Origin: Parabacteroides sp. Marseille-P3160 | GTDB lineage: Bacteria > Bacteroidota > Bacteroidia > Bacteroidales > Tannerellaceae | Reading direction: 5' to 3' | Length of the DNA: 64,000 nucleotides | NCBI RefSeq assembly: GCF_900162725.1 | Contig: NZ_LT799418.1 | Span: forward strand, 2,903,546 to 2,967,545 | Shown: positions 16,997 through 26,650 of the stretch, piece by piece | Layout: the number at the start of each line of letters is the position of its first letter | Numbering within the stretch: the stretch's first letter is position 1 | Notes under the pieces: model-generated | Told to the model about the DNA's origin: nothing | What the model saw: the letters and a program-made list of their open reading frames with translations, nothing else | The model's database searches: none | Position numbers and translations under genes: made by a program

Positions 16997-17898
16997 GTGT
17001 AAATATAGGGGAACTGCGACTAAAGAACCCTGTCATGACGGCATCGGGCACCTTTGGATATGGCATTGAATATGCAGACTTTCTGGATATTTCGAGTCTC
17101 GGGGGAATTGTTGTCAAGGGAACCACGCTGGAGCATCGTGAAGGAAATCCCTACCCTCGCATGGCGGAAACTCCGGCCGGAATGCTGAACGCCGTTGGTT
17201 TGCAAAATAAAGGTGCCGACTATTTTGCCAAAACGATCTATCCGAAAATAAAGGATATCCGAACCCCTATGATTGTCAACGTGAGCGGGTCTTCCGTAGA
17301 AAGTTATGTAAAATGCGCCGAAATTATTGCTTCGCTGGATAATATCCCGGGCATTGAGTTGAATATTTCCTGTCCGAACGTAAAGGAAGGGGGCATGGCA
17401 TTCGGCGTAAGCTGTGCGGGAGCCGCAGAAGTTGTCCGTGAAGTTCGCAAAGTTTACCCAAAAACACTGATCGTCAAACTGTCTCCAAATGTAACGGACA
17501 TTGCCGAAATTGCCCAGGCAGTCGAAGCGGAAGGAGCCGACTCTATTTCTTTGATCAATACCGTTTTAGGAATGGCAATTGATGCGGAAAAGCGGAGACC
17601 GATTCTGTCGACCGTAACCGGGGGACTCTCCGGACCTTGTGTGAAACCGATCGCCTTGCGCATGGTTTGGCAAGTCTATCAGGCCGTTAAAATTCCAATT
17701 ATCGGGATGGGAGGCATTTCCAACTGGAAAGATGCTGTTGAATTCATCCTGGCAGGTTCTACAGCCATCCAAATCGGAACCTATAACTTTATTGATCCGA
17801 CTATTTCTGCTAAAGTCATAACCGGTATTAACGAATATCTTGACCGAAAAGGATTTAAGTCGGTACAGGAGTTGATTGGTGCTTTGGAAATCGGCTGA
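16984..17898 (+). CDS. pyrD: dihydroorotate dehydrogenase B, catalytic subunit PyrD
   Basis: 304 residues of class 1B. Oxidises dihydroorotate to orotate in pyrimidine synthesis. Substrate and FMN-binding motifs are [11 protein letters not shown] (near residue 20), [29 protein letters not shown] and [14 protein letters not shown]. The Cys that acts as base lies in the loop around FGVSCAGAA. Coupled to pyrK, with which it forms the heterotetramer. A strong hairpin at 17941-17972 ends the unit. Confidence 0.96.
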   Translation: MAELSVNIGELRLKNPVMTASGTFGYGIEYADFLDISSLGGIVVKGTTLEHREGNPYPRMAETPAGMLNAVGLQNKGADYFAKTIYPKIKDIRTPMIVNVSGSSVESYVKCAEIIASLDNIPGIELNISCPNVKEGGMAFGVSCAGAAEVVREVRKVYPKTLIVKLSPNVTDIAEIAQAVEAEGADSISLINTVLGMAIDAEKRRPILSTVTGGLSGPCVKPIALRMVWQVYQAVKIPIIGMGGISNWKDAVEFILAGSTAIQIGTYNFIDPTISAKVITGINEYLDRKGFKSVQELIGALEIG

Positions 17899-17940
17899 AA
17901 ATCCGGAATACCCATCATAAAGTATATATGGCAAACAAAA

Positions 17941-17972
17941 AGAGAGGGGGCATATTAGAATGCTCCCTCTCT
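17941..17972. terminator. bidirectional terminator between pyrD and mutB
   Basis: 13-bp stem AGAGAGGGGGCAT (17941-17953) / ATGCTCCCTCTCT (17960-17972) with one G-U pair and a 6-nt loop; A-rich before and T-rich after. The two flanking genes converge on it. Confidence 0.8.
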
Positions 17973-17994
17973 TTCCTTATATAAGCTTCCCTAT

Positions 17995-20139
17995 TTATTC
18001 GTCCAACAGTATCTCCAAGATCTGGCAAGCCGCCTTGGTGACAGATGTGCCAGGCCCGAAGATGGCGGCTACACCGGCCTTATACAAGAAATCATAGTCC
18101 TGTACGGGAATAACTCCTCCGGCGATGACGATAATATCCGGGCGCCCTAAGGCTTTCAGCTCCTCTATTACTTGCGGAACCAACGTTTTATGACCGGCTG
18201 CAAGAGAAGAAACGCCCAACACATGCACGTCATTCTCAACGGCTTGGCGTGCCGCTTCGGCCGGAGTCTGGAACAAAGGACCCATGTCGACGTCGAATCC
18301 ACAATCCGCATAGCCGGTCGCAACGACTTTCGCACCGCGATCGTGTCCATCCTGTCCCATCTTGGCAATCATAATACGCGGTTGCCTCCCTTCTTTTTTC
18401 GCAAACTTTTCAGCCAGCTCGCAAGCATGCTGAAAATCATGATCCTGTTTTGTCTCTGATGAATACACGCCTGATATGGTTCTAACAATTGCTTTATATC
18501 TACCTACCACTTCTTCGCAAGCATCCGAAATTTCACCTAAGGAAGCACGCAGTCCGGCTGCCTTTATGGCCAAATCCAGCAAATTGCCTTTCTTCGTCCG
18601 GACACATTCGGTCAGATCGGCCAATGCTTTCCGGACAGCTGCCTCGTCCCGGTTGGCACGAAGTTGTTTCAACCGCTCGACCTGCTGGTTACGCACTGCC
18701 GTATTATCAATTTCGAGGATGTCGATCGGATCTTCTTTTTCCAGACGGTATTTATTGACTCCGACAATCGTTTGCACGCCGGAGTCGATCCGCGCCTGAG
18801 TACGGGCGGCGGCCTCTTCAATGCGCATCTTCGGCAAGCCGGTCTCGATTGCTTTTGCCATTCCTCCTACACTCTCTACTTCCTGGATCAGTTCCCAGCC
18901 TTTGTGTACCAGTTCGTTTGTCAAACTCTCCACATAATAGGAACCTGCCCAGGGATCGATCTCCTTGCATATTTGCGTTTCCTCCTGGATATAAATCTGC
19001 GTATTCCGGGCGATACGCGCGGAGAAATCCGTCGGCAAGGCGATCGCTTCGTCCAACGCATTGGTGTGCAACGATTGCGTATGTCCCAATGCAGCAGCCA
19101 TCGCTTCGATGCAAGTACGTCCTACATTATTGAATGGATCCTGTTCGGTCAGCGACCAACCGGAAGTCTGGCTATGTGTACGTAACGCCAACGATTTCGG
19201 ATTCTTCGCTCCAAAACTCTTGACAATCTTCGCCCACAACATGCGGGCGGCGCGCATCTTCGCTATTTCCATGAAATGATTGACCCCGATCGCCCAGAAA
19301 AAGGAAAGGCGGGGAGCAAAAGCATCCACATCGATTCCGGAGTTGATTCCGGCGCGAAGGTATTCCATTCCATCCGCCAAGGTATAGGCCATCTCGATAT
19401 CCGCCGTTGCCCCGGCCTCCTGCATGTGATAACCGGAAATGGAGATGGAGTTGAACTTCGGCATTTTCTGCGATGTATATTCAAAAATATCGGCAATGAT
19501 CCGCATGGAAAATTCAGGTGGGTAGATATAGGTATTACGCACCATAAACTCTTTCAGAATATCATTCTGAATCGTTCCGGCCATTTCCTCGAGATGGGCT
19601 CCCTGCTCCAAACCGGCATTGATATAAAAGGCGAGAATCGGCAATACGGCGCCGTTCATCGTCATGGATACGGACATCTTGTTCAACGGAATGCCGTCGA
19701 ACAGCACTTTCATATCTTCCACAGAACAAATCGATACCCCGGCTTTGCCGACGTCGCCCACCACCCGCTCGTTATCCGCATTGTACCCGCGGTGAGTCGG
19801 AAGGTCGAAAGCGACCGAAAGTCCTTTCTGCCCGGCGGCCAGGTTCCGGCGGTAAAACGCATTGGATTCTTCGGCTGTAGAGAAGCCCGCATATTGGCGA
19901 ATGGTCCACGGGCGCATCGCATACATTCCGCTGTATGGTCCCCTAAGGAAAGGAGGAATTCCGGAGGCATAATGAAGATGCTCCATACTCTCCAAATCTT
20001 CCTTGGTATAGACCGATTTAACCTCGATGTGTTCAGGCGTTTTCCAATCGGCTTTGATGCCGTTTGCCTTTGCCCACTCCGCCCCATCGACCGATGCGAA
20101 GCCGGCATTTATATCTATCTTTTTAAAATCTGGTTTCAT
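17995..20139 (-). CDS. mutB: methylmalonyl-CoA mutase large (catalytic) subunit
   Basis: 714 residues. Interconverts succinyl-CoA and methylmalonyl-CoA in the propionate pathway of Bacteroidales. The TIM-barrel part has [34 protein letters not shown] and [16 protein letters not shown]. The C-terminal cobalamin domain carries the base-off motif D597-G-H599-D-R-G602, with His599 as the cobalt ligand, then GLY-type SLAAGHKTL. It lies 13 bp downstream of mutA on the same strand, giving the usual heterodimer operon. Confidence 0.97.
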   Translation of the reverse strand: MKPDFKKIDINAGFASVDGAEWAKANGIKADWKTPEHIEVKSVYTKEDLESMEHLHYASGIPPFLRGPYSGMYAMRPWTIRQYAGFSTAEESNAFYRRNLAAGQKGLSVAFDLPTHRGYNADNERVVGDVGKAGVSICSVEDMKVLFDGIPLNKMSVSMTMNGAVLPILAFYINAGLEQGAHLEEMAGTIQNDILKEFMVRNTYIYPPEFSMRIIADIFEYTSQKMPKFNSISISGYHMQEAGATADIEMAYTLADGMEYLRAGINSGIDVDAFAPRLSFFWAIGVNHFMEIAKMRAARMLWAKIVKSFGAKNPKSLALRTHSQTSGWSLTEQDPFNNVGRTCIEAMAAALGHTQSLHTNALDEAIALPTDFSARIARNTQIYIQEETQICKEIDPWAGSYYVESLTNELVHKGWELIQEVESVGGMAKAIETGLPKMRIEEAAARTQARIDSGVQTIVGVNKYRLEKEDPIDILEIDNTAVRNQQVERLKQLRANRDEAAVRKALADLTECVRTKKGNLLDLAIKAAGLRASLGEISDACEEVVGRYKAIVRTISGVYSSETKQDHDFQHACELAEKFAKKEGRQPRIMIAKMGQDGHDRGAKVVATGYADCGFDVDMGPLFQTPAEAARQAVENDVHVLGVSSLAAGHKTLVPQVIEELKALGRPDIIVIAGGVIPVQDYDFLYKAGVAAIFGPGTSVTKAACQILEILLDE

Positions 20140-20152
20140 ACTGCTTCCTCCT

Positions 20153-22006
20153 TTATTCTATGCCTAACAGGGCGTTAAATGTCTTCAATGTTTCCAGCAC
20201 ATTACTTTTCACATTGATAAAATATTCGATACCCTGCGTTTTCAACTCCTCCGAACAGGCAGGAGCTCCCGCAACGACAAATAATTCCTTACCTTTTACC
20301 AATTCATAGGCTTCGGGTGCAAAGACTGCATATTCGTCATCACTGGAGCAAAGCACAATCACATCGGCCTTTTTCTCGCGCGCCGCCTTCACTCCCGCTT
20401 CAACCGTTTCAAAGCCCAGATTATCTATTATCCGGTAACCTGCACAGGCAAAGAAGTTGGATGAGAATTGCGAACGAGCCAGACGCATGGCCAGATTCCC
20501 GATCGTCAGCATAAATACCTTAGGCGTTTTTCCACTCTTTTCGGTAGCCAGGCGAAGTTTTTCGAAATCGGAAGCCCCCCTGGAAAAGTCGAGCGACGGT
20601 ATGCCGGACGCCGGAACGTTACCTGATTCCTGCTCTGTCCGTTTAATCTTATCGGCAGCCATCTCTGTGAAATTCGGGAACTGGTTGGTTCCAAGGAGGG
20701 AGAGCCGGCGTGTTGCTACCGCTTTGCGCCGCGCCTCGTTCGAGGCATTCACCGCCTTCTGGATCGCTCCGGAATGAATGGCCACATAAAAACCGCCTTG
20801 TTCATCCGTTTCGAGGAACAACTTCCAGGCGGCATCCGCCAATGAATTGGTCAGGACTTCCACATAATAAGAACCGGCGGAAGGATCCACCACTTTATCG
20901 AAATGACATTCTTCTTTCAATAATAATTGCTGATTCCGCGCAATACGCTCGGAGAAATCATCCGGCTCCTTGTAAATGGCGTCGAAAGGAGTCACTGAAA
21001 TGGAATCGACTCCCGCAAGGGCGGCCGACATCGTCTCAGTCTGGGTACGCAACAGATTTACTTGAGCATCATAAATCGTCAGGTTCCAGTTTGAAGTGCG
21101 CGCATAAGCCACCATTTTCCCAGCCTCATCCTTATCCTTCGGTTCGTAAGCCGCTACAATTTCGGCCCATAACCAACGGGCGGTGCGAAACTTCGCTATT
21201 TCCATAAAATAATTGGAACTGATTCCAAAATTGAATTTGATCTTTCGGGCGATTTCACTTACCGTCAGGCCAGCATCCGACAGTTTGGACAGCAGCTCGT
21301 TTCCCCACGCCAAAGCATATCCCAATTCCTGGGTGATATAAGCTCCCGCGTCACTCAGTAAATAAGCATTTACTACAAGCGTCCTGTAATTAGGCAAGCT
21401 GTTTCCGGTTTTCAAAACTTTGACTGTTTCGTCTATCCAATTCTCCTGTTCCGTTCCTTGAACGAGCAATTTCTCAAACGGGTCATACTCCACCGAACCA
21501 AAACATTGGTTCAGGTCAGCCCCATGTTCTTTCAGGTAACCGACAAGAATACCAATCAGCTTCTCCGCTGCACCGCCGCAAGTTGCAAAGTTCAGCTCAA
21601 CCGCCTCCGGTATAATGCCGTCGAGCAAAAGAGTGATACTCTCCCTGCTTACCGCCTCACCTTCCAAATAAAAACCGAGGGAATCAGCTCCCCTGTTCAA
21701 CGCCTCTTTAGCCCTTCGGTTGGTCTCCTTGGGATCGTCCACTTTTAGATTCTGGCGAACTTTCCAATCGTTATCCTTTTTAGTTCCACGCACATAAGGA
21801 AACTCTCCGGGAAGAGACGCAGGAGTCTTCAATCCTTCAATATCCTCTGCACGATAAAAAGGGTTCACATTGAATCCTTCACCCGTTTTCCAAACAAGCT
21901 TCTTTTCAAAAGGCGCCCCTTTCAGGTCGGCCGTAATTTTCGCCATCCACTCTTCGGTAGACACGGGCGGAAATTCAGAGAAGAGCTTTTCTTTTAATTC
22001 TGCCAT
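20153..22006 (-). CDS. mutA: methylmalonyl-CoA mutase small subunit
   Basis: 617 residues, homologous to MutB over its length. The barrel region keeps [23 protein letters not shown] and [13 protein letters not shown] (described as separate segments). The C-terminal domain (from about residue 490, [17 protein letters not shown]) is cobalamin-fold-like but has no DxHxxG, so it cannot ligate cobalt through His; this is normal for the non-catalytic subunit. First gene of the mutA-mutB operon. I looked for an adenosylcobalamin riboswitch in the 250 bp upstream and saw none. Confidence 0.95.
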   Translation of the reverse strand: MAELKEKLFSEFPPVSTEEWMAKITADLKGAPFEKKLVWKTGEGFNVNPFYRAEDIEGLKTPASLPGEFPYVRGTKKDNDWKVRQNLKVDDPKETNRRAKEALNRGADSLGFYLEGEAVSRESITLLLDGIIPEAVELNFATCGGAAEKLIGILVGYLKEHGADLNQCFGSVEYDPFEKLLVQGTEQENWIDETVKVLKTGNSLPNYRTLVVNAYLLSDAGAYITQELGYALAWGNELLSKLSDAGLTVSEIARKIKFNFGISSNYFMEIAKFRTARWLWAEIVAAYEPKDKDEAGKMVAYARTSNWNLTIYDAQVNLLRTQTETMSAALAGVDSISVTPFDAIYKEPDDFSERIARNQQLLLKEECHFDKVVDPSAGSYYVEVLTNSLADAAWKLFLETDEQGGFYVAIHSGAIQKAVNASNEARRKAVATRRLSLLGTNQFPNFTEMAADKIKRTEQESGNVPASGIPSLDFSRGASDFEKLRLATEKSGKTPKVFMLTIGNLAMRLARSQFSSNFFACAGYRIIDNLGFETVEAGVKAAREKKADVIVLCSSDDEYAVFAPEAYELVKGKELFVVAGAPACSEELKTQGIEYFINVKSNVLETLKTFNALLGIE

Positions 22007-22090
22007 AATTAATTTGTTATATTAAGAAAACTTGATTTGTGCTTTCATCTATATAAATCGTTTCAAAATAGTATCTGGTCACACAATTTA

Positions 22091-22098
22091 CAAAGGTA
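22091..22098 (-). promoter_or_regulatory. -7 box of mutA-mutB
   Basis: TACCTTTG on the minus strand, with a TTG at 22120-22122 (spacer 21). The leader to the mutA start is about 75 nt. Confidence 0.5.
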
Positions 22099-22228
22099 AA
22101 AGAAAAACGATTACCGCTCCAAATAGAAAGTGAAAAATGATCAAACGCCAAGCAAGAATGGGTAAGAAAAGGGATAGACATTGTAAAAAACTATGCAGGT
22201 AAGAATGGAGGAATCAAAAATTATCCGT

Positions 22229-22236
22229 ACTTTTGT
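22229..22236 (+). promoter_or_regulatory. -7 box of tRNA-Glu
   Basis: TACTTTTG, a TAnnTTTG match 24 bp before the tRNA, which fits a start a few bases before the mature 5' end. Confidence 0.45.
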
Positions 22237-22260
22237 GGCATCATTAGAAATGAGTTTGAA

Positions 22261-22336
22261 GGTGGTATAGTGTAGTGGCCTAGCACGCAACCCTCTCACG
22301 GTTGAGACCCGGGTTCGATTCCCGATACCACTACCA
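22261..22336 (+). tRNA. tRNA-Glu (anticodon CTC)
   Basis: Cloverleaf readable by eye. Acceptor GGTGGTA pairs with TACCACT (first pair G-U). D stem is GTGT/GCAC. The anticodon arm is CAACC-CTCTCAC-GGTTG with anticodon CTC. The T arm is CCGGG-TTCGATT-CCCGA, with a C-A mismatch at pair 49-65. CCA is encoded. It is followed by a terminator and by a broken integrase, so this tRNA may have been an integration site. Confidence 0.95.
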
Positions 22337-22348
22337 AGTAAACCATTG

Positions 22349-22377
22349 AAAGTCCGTGTTATTCACGGACTTTTTTT
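22349..22377 (+). terminator. terminator of tRNA-Glu
   Basis: 10-bp stem AAAGTCCGTG (22349-22358) / CACGGACTTT (22364-22373), a 5-nt loop and a run of T to 22377. Confidence 0.85.
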
Positions 22378-22488
22378 GTTTATAAGCAGTTTAGTATATT
22401 TTCCAGATAGACAAACATACCCATTATTGGATATATTTAGACATTATTTTCTACCTTTGAAGACAAAGTAGAAAACAAGGTAGAAAAT

Positions 22489-22680
22489 ATGGATAACGCT
22501 ATTATTAGATACGTGTTTGATCGAAAGAACGAATCTGACAATAAAAAAAACCGGACTTCTTCAGATTGAAGTAAGAGAAAAGGGAAGTAGCAACAAAATA
22601 TATATATTTCTACCGGTATAAGATTGTTAAAAAACCAATTTTCAGACACACAGGGATTCACTTGCAAAAATCACCCTAAT
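22489..22680 (+). pseudogene. tyrosine recombinase (integrase) N-terminal remnant, frameshifted
   Basis: From the ATG at 22489 the reading is MDNAIIRYVFDRKNESDNKK, a typical start of Bacteroidetes integrases. At an A8 tract (22543-22550) the frame is lost; removing one A restores TGLLQIEVREKGSSNK. At the AT repeat near 22600 it shifts again; removing 2 bp restores IYISTGIRLLKNQFSDTQG then FTCKNHPN. Together this is the arm-binding domain of a phage-like integrase. The catalytic domain is absent. A TACCTTTG at 22452-22459 may be its old promoter. It lies 150 bp behind tRNA-Glu, the place where an integrase gene of an integrated element would be. Confidence 0.72.
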
Positions 22681-22801
22681 GTTTTCTATTTGTTCACCTT
22701 TAAGCATCACATATGTTACAAATAACAGAACAAAAACCGCCCTACTTATCACAAACGTATTATAATACATATATACTATTACGTTGTAATAGTAATTTCC
22801 C

Positions 22802-22809
22802 TACATTTG
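22802..22809 (+). promoter_or_regulatory. -7 box of the small lipoprotein gene
   Basis: TACATTTG matches TAnnTTTG, 20 bp before the ATG at 22830; the nearest TTG (22784-22786) is only 15 bp upstream, so the match is partial. Confidence 0.4.
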
Positions 22810-22829
22810 TATATCCCAATTAATTAGTT

Positions 22830-23195
22830 ATGAAAAAGATACTTAGTCTATTATTTGCACTATCACTTATTATATCCTGCAACAAAGATGATTCTCCTGC
22901 CATGATAATGTCTGGAAATTATAAAGGAGTCATGCGTGATGGCAATGATGTATATAATGATGTATTATTGAAAGTCAGTGCTATTGATGAATCTACAGTA
23001 TATTTAGAGTTTGAAGGTGAAAACGTTCCTATTCCTATGAGAATAGAAGTAAAAGAAGAAGAAGATAAAATTACCGATGTTGGCCCTCGAAATATAAATG
23101 GAATAGTCCTTGAGTATGTCATTTCATCAAGGATTATAAATTTTGGTATGCTGTCTATAATACATTGGTATGGATATGAAGGACACAGAATTTAA
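22830..23195 (+). CDS. small secreted lipoprotein of unknown function
   Basis: 121 residues. The start MKKILSLLFALSLIISCNKDD is a lipoprotein signal peptide with lipobox ISC (Cys17) followed by Asn-Lys-Asp-Asp, which fits an outer-membrane or surface lipoprotein in Bacteroidetes. The mature part looks beta-rich: SGNYKGVMRDGNDVYNDVLL and VYLEFEGENVPIPM, in the style of small calycin-like Bacteroides lipoproteins. I do not recognise a family. It is low in GC, like the rest of the decayed element around it, and its stop is 12 bp from the convergent gene. Confidence 0.6.
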   Translation: MKKILSLLFALSLIISCNKDDSPAMIMSGNYKGVMRDGNDVYNDVLLKVSAIDESTVYLEFEGENVPIPMRIEVKEEEDKITDVGPRNINGIVLEYVISSRIINFGMLSIIHWYGYEGHRI

Positions 23196-23207
23196 AAATA
23201 CCCTTCT

Positions 23208-23546
23208 TTATATCTTTCTAATCCAGTAATATTTTCTTCGAATGCCTAAATACTTCAGATCGTATTGAAAAGTATACGCTTCTCTTTCAAATGAGATATT
23301 AGAATAAGCCTTCTTCCCGTACATGAATAGATTCACAAGCCACTCAACGACATATAGTACATAGAAGAACACATACAGCGACTCTTTCATTTGTGCTGTA
23401 TGGATTGCTTCATGATTGAGCATAACCTTATCTATCATTACACCCTTGCACACGAATATTATCCCGAAAAGGTTGATCGCAGAAAATCCTTTAAGAGGGG
23501 TCACTTTGAATGGAAGCAAAGGGACTAGTTTAATCGGAATATCCAA
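23208..23546 (-). CDS. short zincin-like membrane-associated protein (HEAIH)
   Basis: 112 residues. The motif NHEAIHTAQMKE (around residues 44-55) is an HExxH zinc site, and FEREAY (around residue 85-91) offers a downstream Glu as third ligand, which gives a minimal gluzincin pattern. Between them is one hydrophobic segment, LYVFFYVLYVVEWLVNLFMY. Similar short proteins occur in Bacteroides genomes without known role. It is much shorter than M48/M56 peptidases and may be a relic of one or a separate small family. The 5' end overlaps a coding-like fragment in another frame. Confidence 0.5.
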   Translation of the reverse strand: MDIPIKLVPLLPFKVTPLKGFSAINLFGIIFVCKGVMIDKVMLNHEAIHTAQMKESLYVFFYVLYVVEWLVNLFMYGKKAYSNISFEREAYTFQYDLKYLGIRRKYYWIRKI

Positions 23547-23749
23547 TAAGCAATGAACCTACGACTAAATCCATACGCTTGTGAGCTGCTAACAATACCT
23601 GGCGGAAATCGTCATAGATAAAACTAACGATCTCGTTAAGAGTTGCGTTTTAATCGGAAGGTTTAGCTGCATTATATTTGTCAATCAAATCCTGCAATTC
23701 GGAAAGACGGTCAATAGACATCTGGTAACGGTCACCCAGATAGGCAATC
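23547..23749 (-). pseudogene. two coding-like fragments of a decayed gene
   Basis: On the minus strand a frame that overlaps the end of the next gene reads FDGEIAYLGDRYQMSIDRLS then ELQDLIDKYNAAKPSD and stops near 23652. A second frame reads NEIVSFIYDDFRQVLLAAHK then RMDLVVGSLLIGYSD and stops near 23533. Both have protein-like composition but no start codon or full domain. They look like leftovers of one or two deleted genes; the family is not recognised. Confidence 0.4.
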
Positions 23750-24112
23750 TCACCATCGAAGCATAGGTTTCATTGCTGTATTTACCGCATTAGCGATAAT
23801 GGTGGCCATATCATCCGGTTTAGATGCCTGAGGAGTGTCTGTTTTCGAATTCGGATTGGGATTCTCGATAGATATACCGTCTTTAAGGTTATGCTTCTTC
23901 TCGTAGTTTCTAACTGCTGATTGAGTAGCATCCCCGGCACGAAAATCACCGTAACCTGTTAACACGTCCTGAAAACTAACTTCCTCCACAATGGTAGGTA
24001 TTTGGCTTTCGTCCGTTTGACCTTCTGCTTTTTTAGTGGCTATCCGGTCAAGAATGGCAGGATCTATCCCATTAAATTTGGTCTTCAATGTTGCTAAAAT
24101 CTTTTCTTTCAT
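23750..24112 (-). CDS. prophage-like protein, probably 3'-truncated
   Basis: 120 residues starting MKEKILATLKTKFNGIDPAIL. The pattern of an N-terminal helical KxKILxxLKxKF segment followed by a variable middle and a KTDTPQASKPDDMATIIANA linker resembles proteins found next to structural genes in Bacteroidales prophages and mobile elements. The stop after MKPMLRW appears premature: a +1 shift there continues into the coding-like fragment FDGEIAYLGDR described separately. Probably a broken gene. Role unknown. Confidence 0.4.
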   Translation of the reverse strand: MKEKILATLKTKFNGIDPAILDRIATKKAEGQTDESQIPTIVEEVSFQDVLTGYGDFRAGDATQSAVRNYEKKHNLKDGISIENPNPNSKTDTPQASKPDDMATIIANAVNTAMKPMLRW

Positions 24113-24246
24113 ACCATATGAATTATTTATTAAATTCGTTTGTATAAAAGTAGTTGGAGGTTATTGGGTGGGGAAATTTTAAGGGGTTCCATCCACAACA
24201 ATGGAGCGATTGTTGTAAAATCGGGTAGAATGTGAGGTTTGTAAAC

Positions 24247-24277
24247 AAAAAAAGCGTGAAACCTTTCGGAATCACGC
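24247..24277 (-). terminator. terminator of higB-higA
   Basis: Read on the minus strand: GCGTGA-TT-CC-GAAA-GG-TT-TCACGC, a stem closed by a GNRA tetraloop, followed by seven T. It is 25 bp after the higA stop. Confidence 0.8.
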
Positions 24278-24301
24278 CTATCTAAGTTATTAAAATTCTC
24301 C

Positions 24302-24667
24302 TTATACTCCTAATACGATATTAGCATCAATATCCAATTTTTTGCTAATATCTCTAGCTATTTTCAGGGTAGGTTCACTCCTGCCTGTTAGATAATCGCT
24401 TACGCGTGATGGACTAACATTCAACATCTCTGATAGCTTGTTTTGATTAATTTTCATCTCGTACATACGGAGTTTAATAACATCCATCAAAGAAGGCCTT
24501 TTAATAGGATAATGTTCATCATCATAGTCTGCTACAAGATTTGAGAGCAATTCTAACTCAATGAGATTCTTATCACTCATTGGAGTATCTTCATCTACAA
24601 GGGAAAGAAGTTCTTCTATTCTTTCCATTGTCGCCTTATAGGCCGTTTCACTCATTATTTTTGCCAT
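24302..24667 (-). CDS. higA: HigA-type antitoxin (XRE helix-turn-helix)
   Basis: 121 residues. The N-terminal part contains a helical region typical of HigA (IEELLSLVDEDTPMSDKNLI and ELELLSNLVADYDDEHYPI). The HTH is C-terminal at residues 65-115: MKINQNKLSEMLNVSPSRVS followed by DYLTGRSEPTLKIARDISKK. It should neutralise the upstream toxin and repress the operon. Starts 4 bp after the higB stop, the usual toxin-first order of HigBA systems. Confidence 0.85.
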   Translation of the reverse strand: MAKIMSETAYKATMERIEELLSLVDEDTPMSDKNLIELELLSNLVADYDDEHYPIKRPSLMDVIKLRMYEMKINQNKLSEMLNVSPSRVSDYLTGRSEPTLKIARDISKKLDIDANIVLGV

Positions 24668-24671
24668 ATTC

Positions 24672-24965
24672 TTAAATATTTGAACAATCTATTTTATCAT
24701 AATCTTTATGTGCGCCGATATAACGGATATACACCATCTTTATTTTAAAATTAACCAGGACTACGAGTCTATAGTCGTTTCCTTTTATATTAAAAACATA
24801 ACGTTGATTGCCTACACTATCTACACTATTAAAAGTTTTCTTTATATCAGCGAAACAAGACCAATCAGCTTGTTCTGCTTTAGTAAACCATTCTTCTAAT
24901 GCTGTTTCTACCTCTGCGTGTTTTGTATAAAAAAGAACTAATGTCCTATGTGCAATAATTCTCAT
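24672..24965 (-). CDS. higB: HigB-type mRNA interferase toxin
   Basis: 97 residues of the HigB toxin family (PF09907 type). The start MRIIAHRTLVLFY, the middle GNQRYVFNIKGNDYRLVV and the end YIRYIGAHKDYDKID are the conserved strands and the C-terminal GTHxxYD-like element of this RelE-fold ribosome-dependent RNase. With the following higA it forms a complete toxin-antitoxin module, a common stabiliser of integrated elements. Its own promoter is at 24984-25013. Confidence 0.88.
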   Translation of the reverse strand: MRIIAHRTLVLFYTKHAEVETALEEWFTKAEQADWSCFADIKKTFNSVDSVGNQRYVFNIKGNDYRLVVLVNFKIKMVYIRYIGAHKDYDKIDCSNI

Positions 24966-24983
24966 ATCCTTGATTATTTAATG

Positions 24984-25013
24984 CAAAAATAATACTATAT
25001 TTTTATATTACAA
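24984..25013 (-). promoter_or_regulatory. promoter of higB-higA
   Basis: On the minus strand TTG (25011-25013) and TATTTTTG (24984-24991) with an exact 19-bp spacer, 19 bp before the higB start. Confidence 0.65.
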
Positions 25014-25133
25014 TAATTAATTCTACATTTCAATAATTTAATAATAAAAATAGAAGGCTAAGCCGCTGGAATATTTGTCTTGACTGTTTGCAGCTTTGAT
25101 GTCTGTGGCTCTTTAAGCTCTTCATCAACGCGG

Positions 25134-25433
25134 TCAATCATTCCAATCTTTCATTTGACGATATAATTCAATGTACTTTGACATAGGGTGATTCTGATTA
25201 TCAATACCATATTCGCCATTAAACTCTAAATCAACCCTTTCTGTTCTATTATTACGTTTCTTGCCTTTCCTGTCTAAGGGATAACTTTGGGAAGCTCCTG
25301 TTCCCATTTTTAAGTACTTTATTGCCTTTATGAAGTGTTCGTGGATACTCAAAATCTCCAATGCAACTTTTTCTCCTGTACTTGGGCTAACATTATCCCT
25401 TACTTTGACAGCCAATTCACATAATGCAGTCAT
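25134..25433 (-). CDS. hypothetical protein, probably 5'-truncated
   Basis: 99 residues from the first ATG, but the frame is open further upstream with protein-like sequence (for example DVNIKKNETCESVVVSHKEP), so the gene may have lost its start through a frameshift near 25550. The visible part has an acidic/hydrophobic helix (LEILSIHEHFIKAIKYLKMG) and a basic stretch RKGKKRNNRTER. The stop overlaps ATGATTGA, where a 27-codon frame begins (MIDRVDEELKEPQTSKL...). No family recognised; it is another low-GC gene of the decayed element. Confidence 0.35.
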   Translation of the reverse strand: MTALCELAVKVRDNVSPSTGEKVALEILSIHEHFIKAIKYLKMGTGASQSYPLDRKGKKRNNRTERVDLEFNGEYGIDNQNHPMSKYIELYRQMKDWND

Positions 25434-25598
25434 TATTTCGGGAGCTGATATAGGTTCTTTATGCGATACAACAACGGATTCACACGTTTCATTTTTTTTG
25501 ATATTGACATCTAAAATAGTTATCTCTTTTAGTTTTTCCCATATTATCTATAGTTTTTCGGCTAAGTTCTTCACATCTCGGGAAACCCCAACAAGACA

Positions 25599-26474
25599 CT
25601 AATGATTCTCTCTGTATTTTTTAGGTGTTAATCCGGTGTGTTTTTTGAAAAACTGGTTAAAAAAAGATGGATTAGGGAAATTATAATCTTCAGAAATCTG
25701 CAAGATAGTTTTTTGAGTATGACATAAAGATGCCTTAATTGATAAAATTGTCATATAAGAAATCCAATCTGAAGCTAATTTACCACTTGCTTTTTTAATA
25801 ACCTGACCTAAATGTTTATCCGTGATGCACATCTGATTCGCATAAAATGAAACTCTTCTTTCCTTAGTATGGTATTTAGTTATAAGCTGTATAAAATGTT
25901 TGAATAATAGCGCTTTTCTATTTTTACTTATTTGGGGTGGAACATTATCATTCAAATTTTGCTGATAAATCGATGTCAATTCTATAATAAATCCATTCAA
26001 TAGTGATTTAATAAGCTCGTCTCGATGTAATTGCATGTTGTTTTTATATCTTTTTAGAATAAATGAATGAAATTCAAGTATATCATTGATTTGTTTTTCT
26101 TCTAAGATAAGGTGATTTTCAAGCCTTTCAATATCTAACCCAGGAACAATATCCCAATTCGAAAAAAAGTCAATTGAAAAAAATAAAAATTCTATTTTTA
26201 GATCATCGCTCTTTTCTATAGGAATTAATAAACTTCCAGGAAATATTGTTAATAAAGTATTCTTTTTTATATGCCATTCTTTTAAGTTTATTTTTATTCT
26301 ACATTCTCCCTCTTTAAATATAACAAGAGTAATTCCATCTAAGAAAAAAGGGGTAGAAAAATCAAGTTTTGGATAAACAAAATCTTCATCAGACAAAACA
26401 AAATAACTCAACAAACTACTATTTTGAGAATTCCAAGTTTGATTTTCATTTTTAACAATCACTGTTCTGTCCAA
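25599..26474 (-). CDS. AraC-family transcriptional regulator
   Basis: 291 residues. The N-terminal ~150 residues form a cupin-like sensor (FFLDGITLVIFKEGECRIKI). The C-terminal ~100 residues are the double HTH: RRVSFYANQMCITDKHLGQV, the linker KKASGKLASDWI, and the second helix pair ILQISEDYNFPNPSFFNQFF ending KKHTGLTPKKYRE. It is divergent from the RND efflux operon with 176 bp between starts, so it most likely controls that operon in response to a small toxic ligand. Inducer unknown. Confidence 0.9.
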   Translation of the reverse strand: MDRTVIVKNENQTWNSQNSSLLSYFVLSDEDFVYPKLDFSTPFFLDGITLVIFKEGECRIKINLKEWHIKKNTLLTIFPGSLLIPIEKSDDLKIEFLFFSIDFFSNWDIVPGLDIERLENHLILEEKQINDILEFHSFILKRYKNNMQLHRDELIKSLLNGFIIELTSIYQQNLNDNVPPQISKNRKALLFKHFIQLITKYHTKERRVSFYANQMCITDKHLGQVIKKASGKLASDWISYMTILSIKASLCHTQKTILQISEDYNFPNPSFFNQFFKKHTGLTPKKYRENH

Positions 26475-26650
26475 TTATTTAAGTATTTTAAAATATAATC
26501 CAATATCTTTTTCTCCTGATACGTCAAAGATATTTATTTTTTCCCAAATTCCATCCTTTAGAACATTTCTACCACATTAAACATATCTATTAAGAACTTT
26601 TACATTTAGATATTTGTAAGCAAATTAATTTAATTAAAAAACATGTTCGT

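Noticed and set aside
19276..20178. 300-codon open frame on the plus strand
   Set aside because: Antisense to mutB in a GC-richer region; no recognisable motif.
22007..22260. Adenosylcobalamin riboswitch upstream of mutA
   Set aside because: The leader between the -7 box and the start is only about 75 nt and no B12-box-like conserved element was seen.
22437..22667. 76-codon minus-strand frame behind tRNA-Glu
   Set aside because: Opposite the broken integrase, whose plus-strand reading gives recognisable protein sequence.
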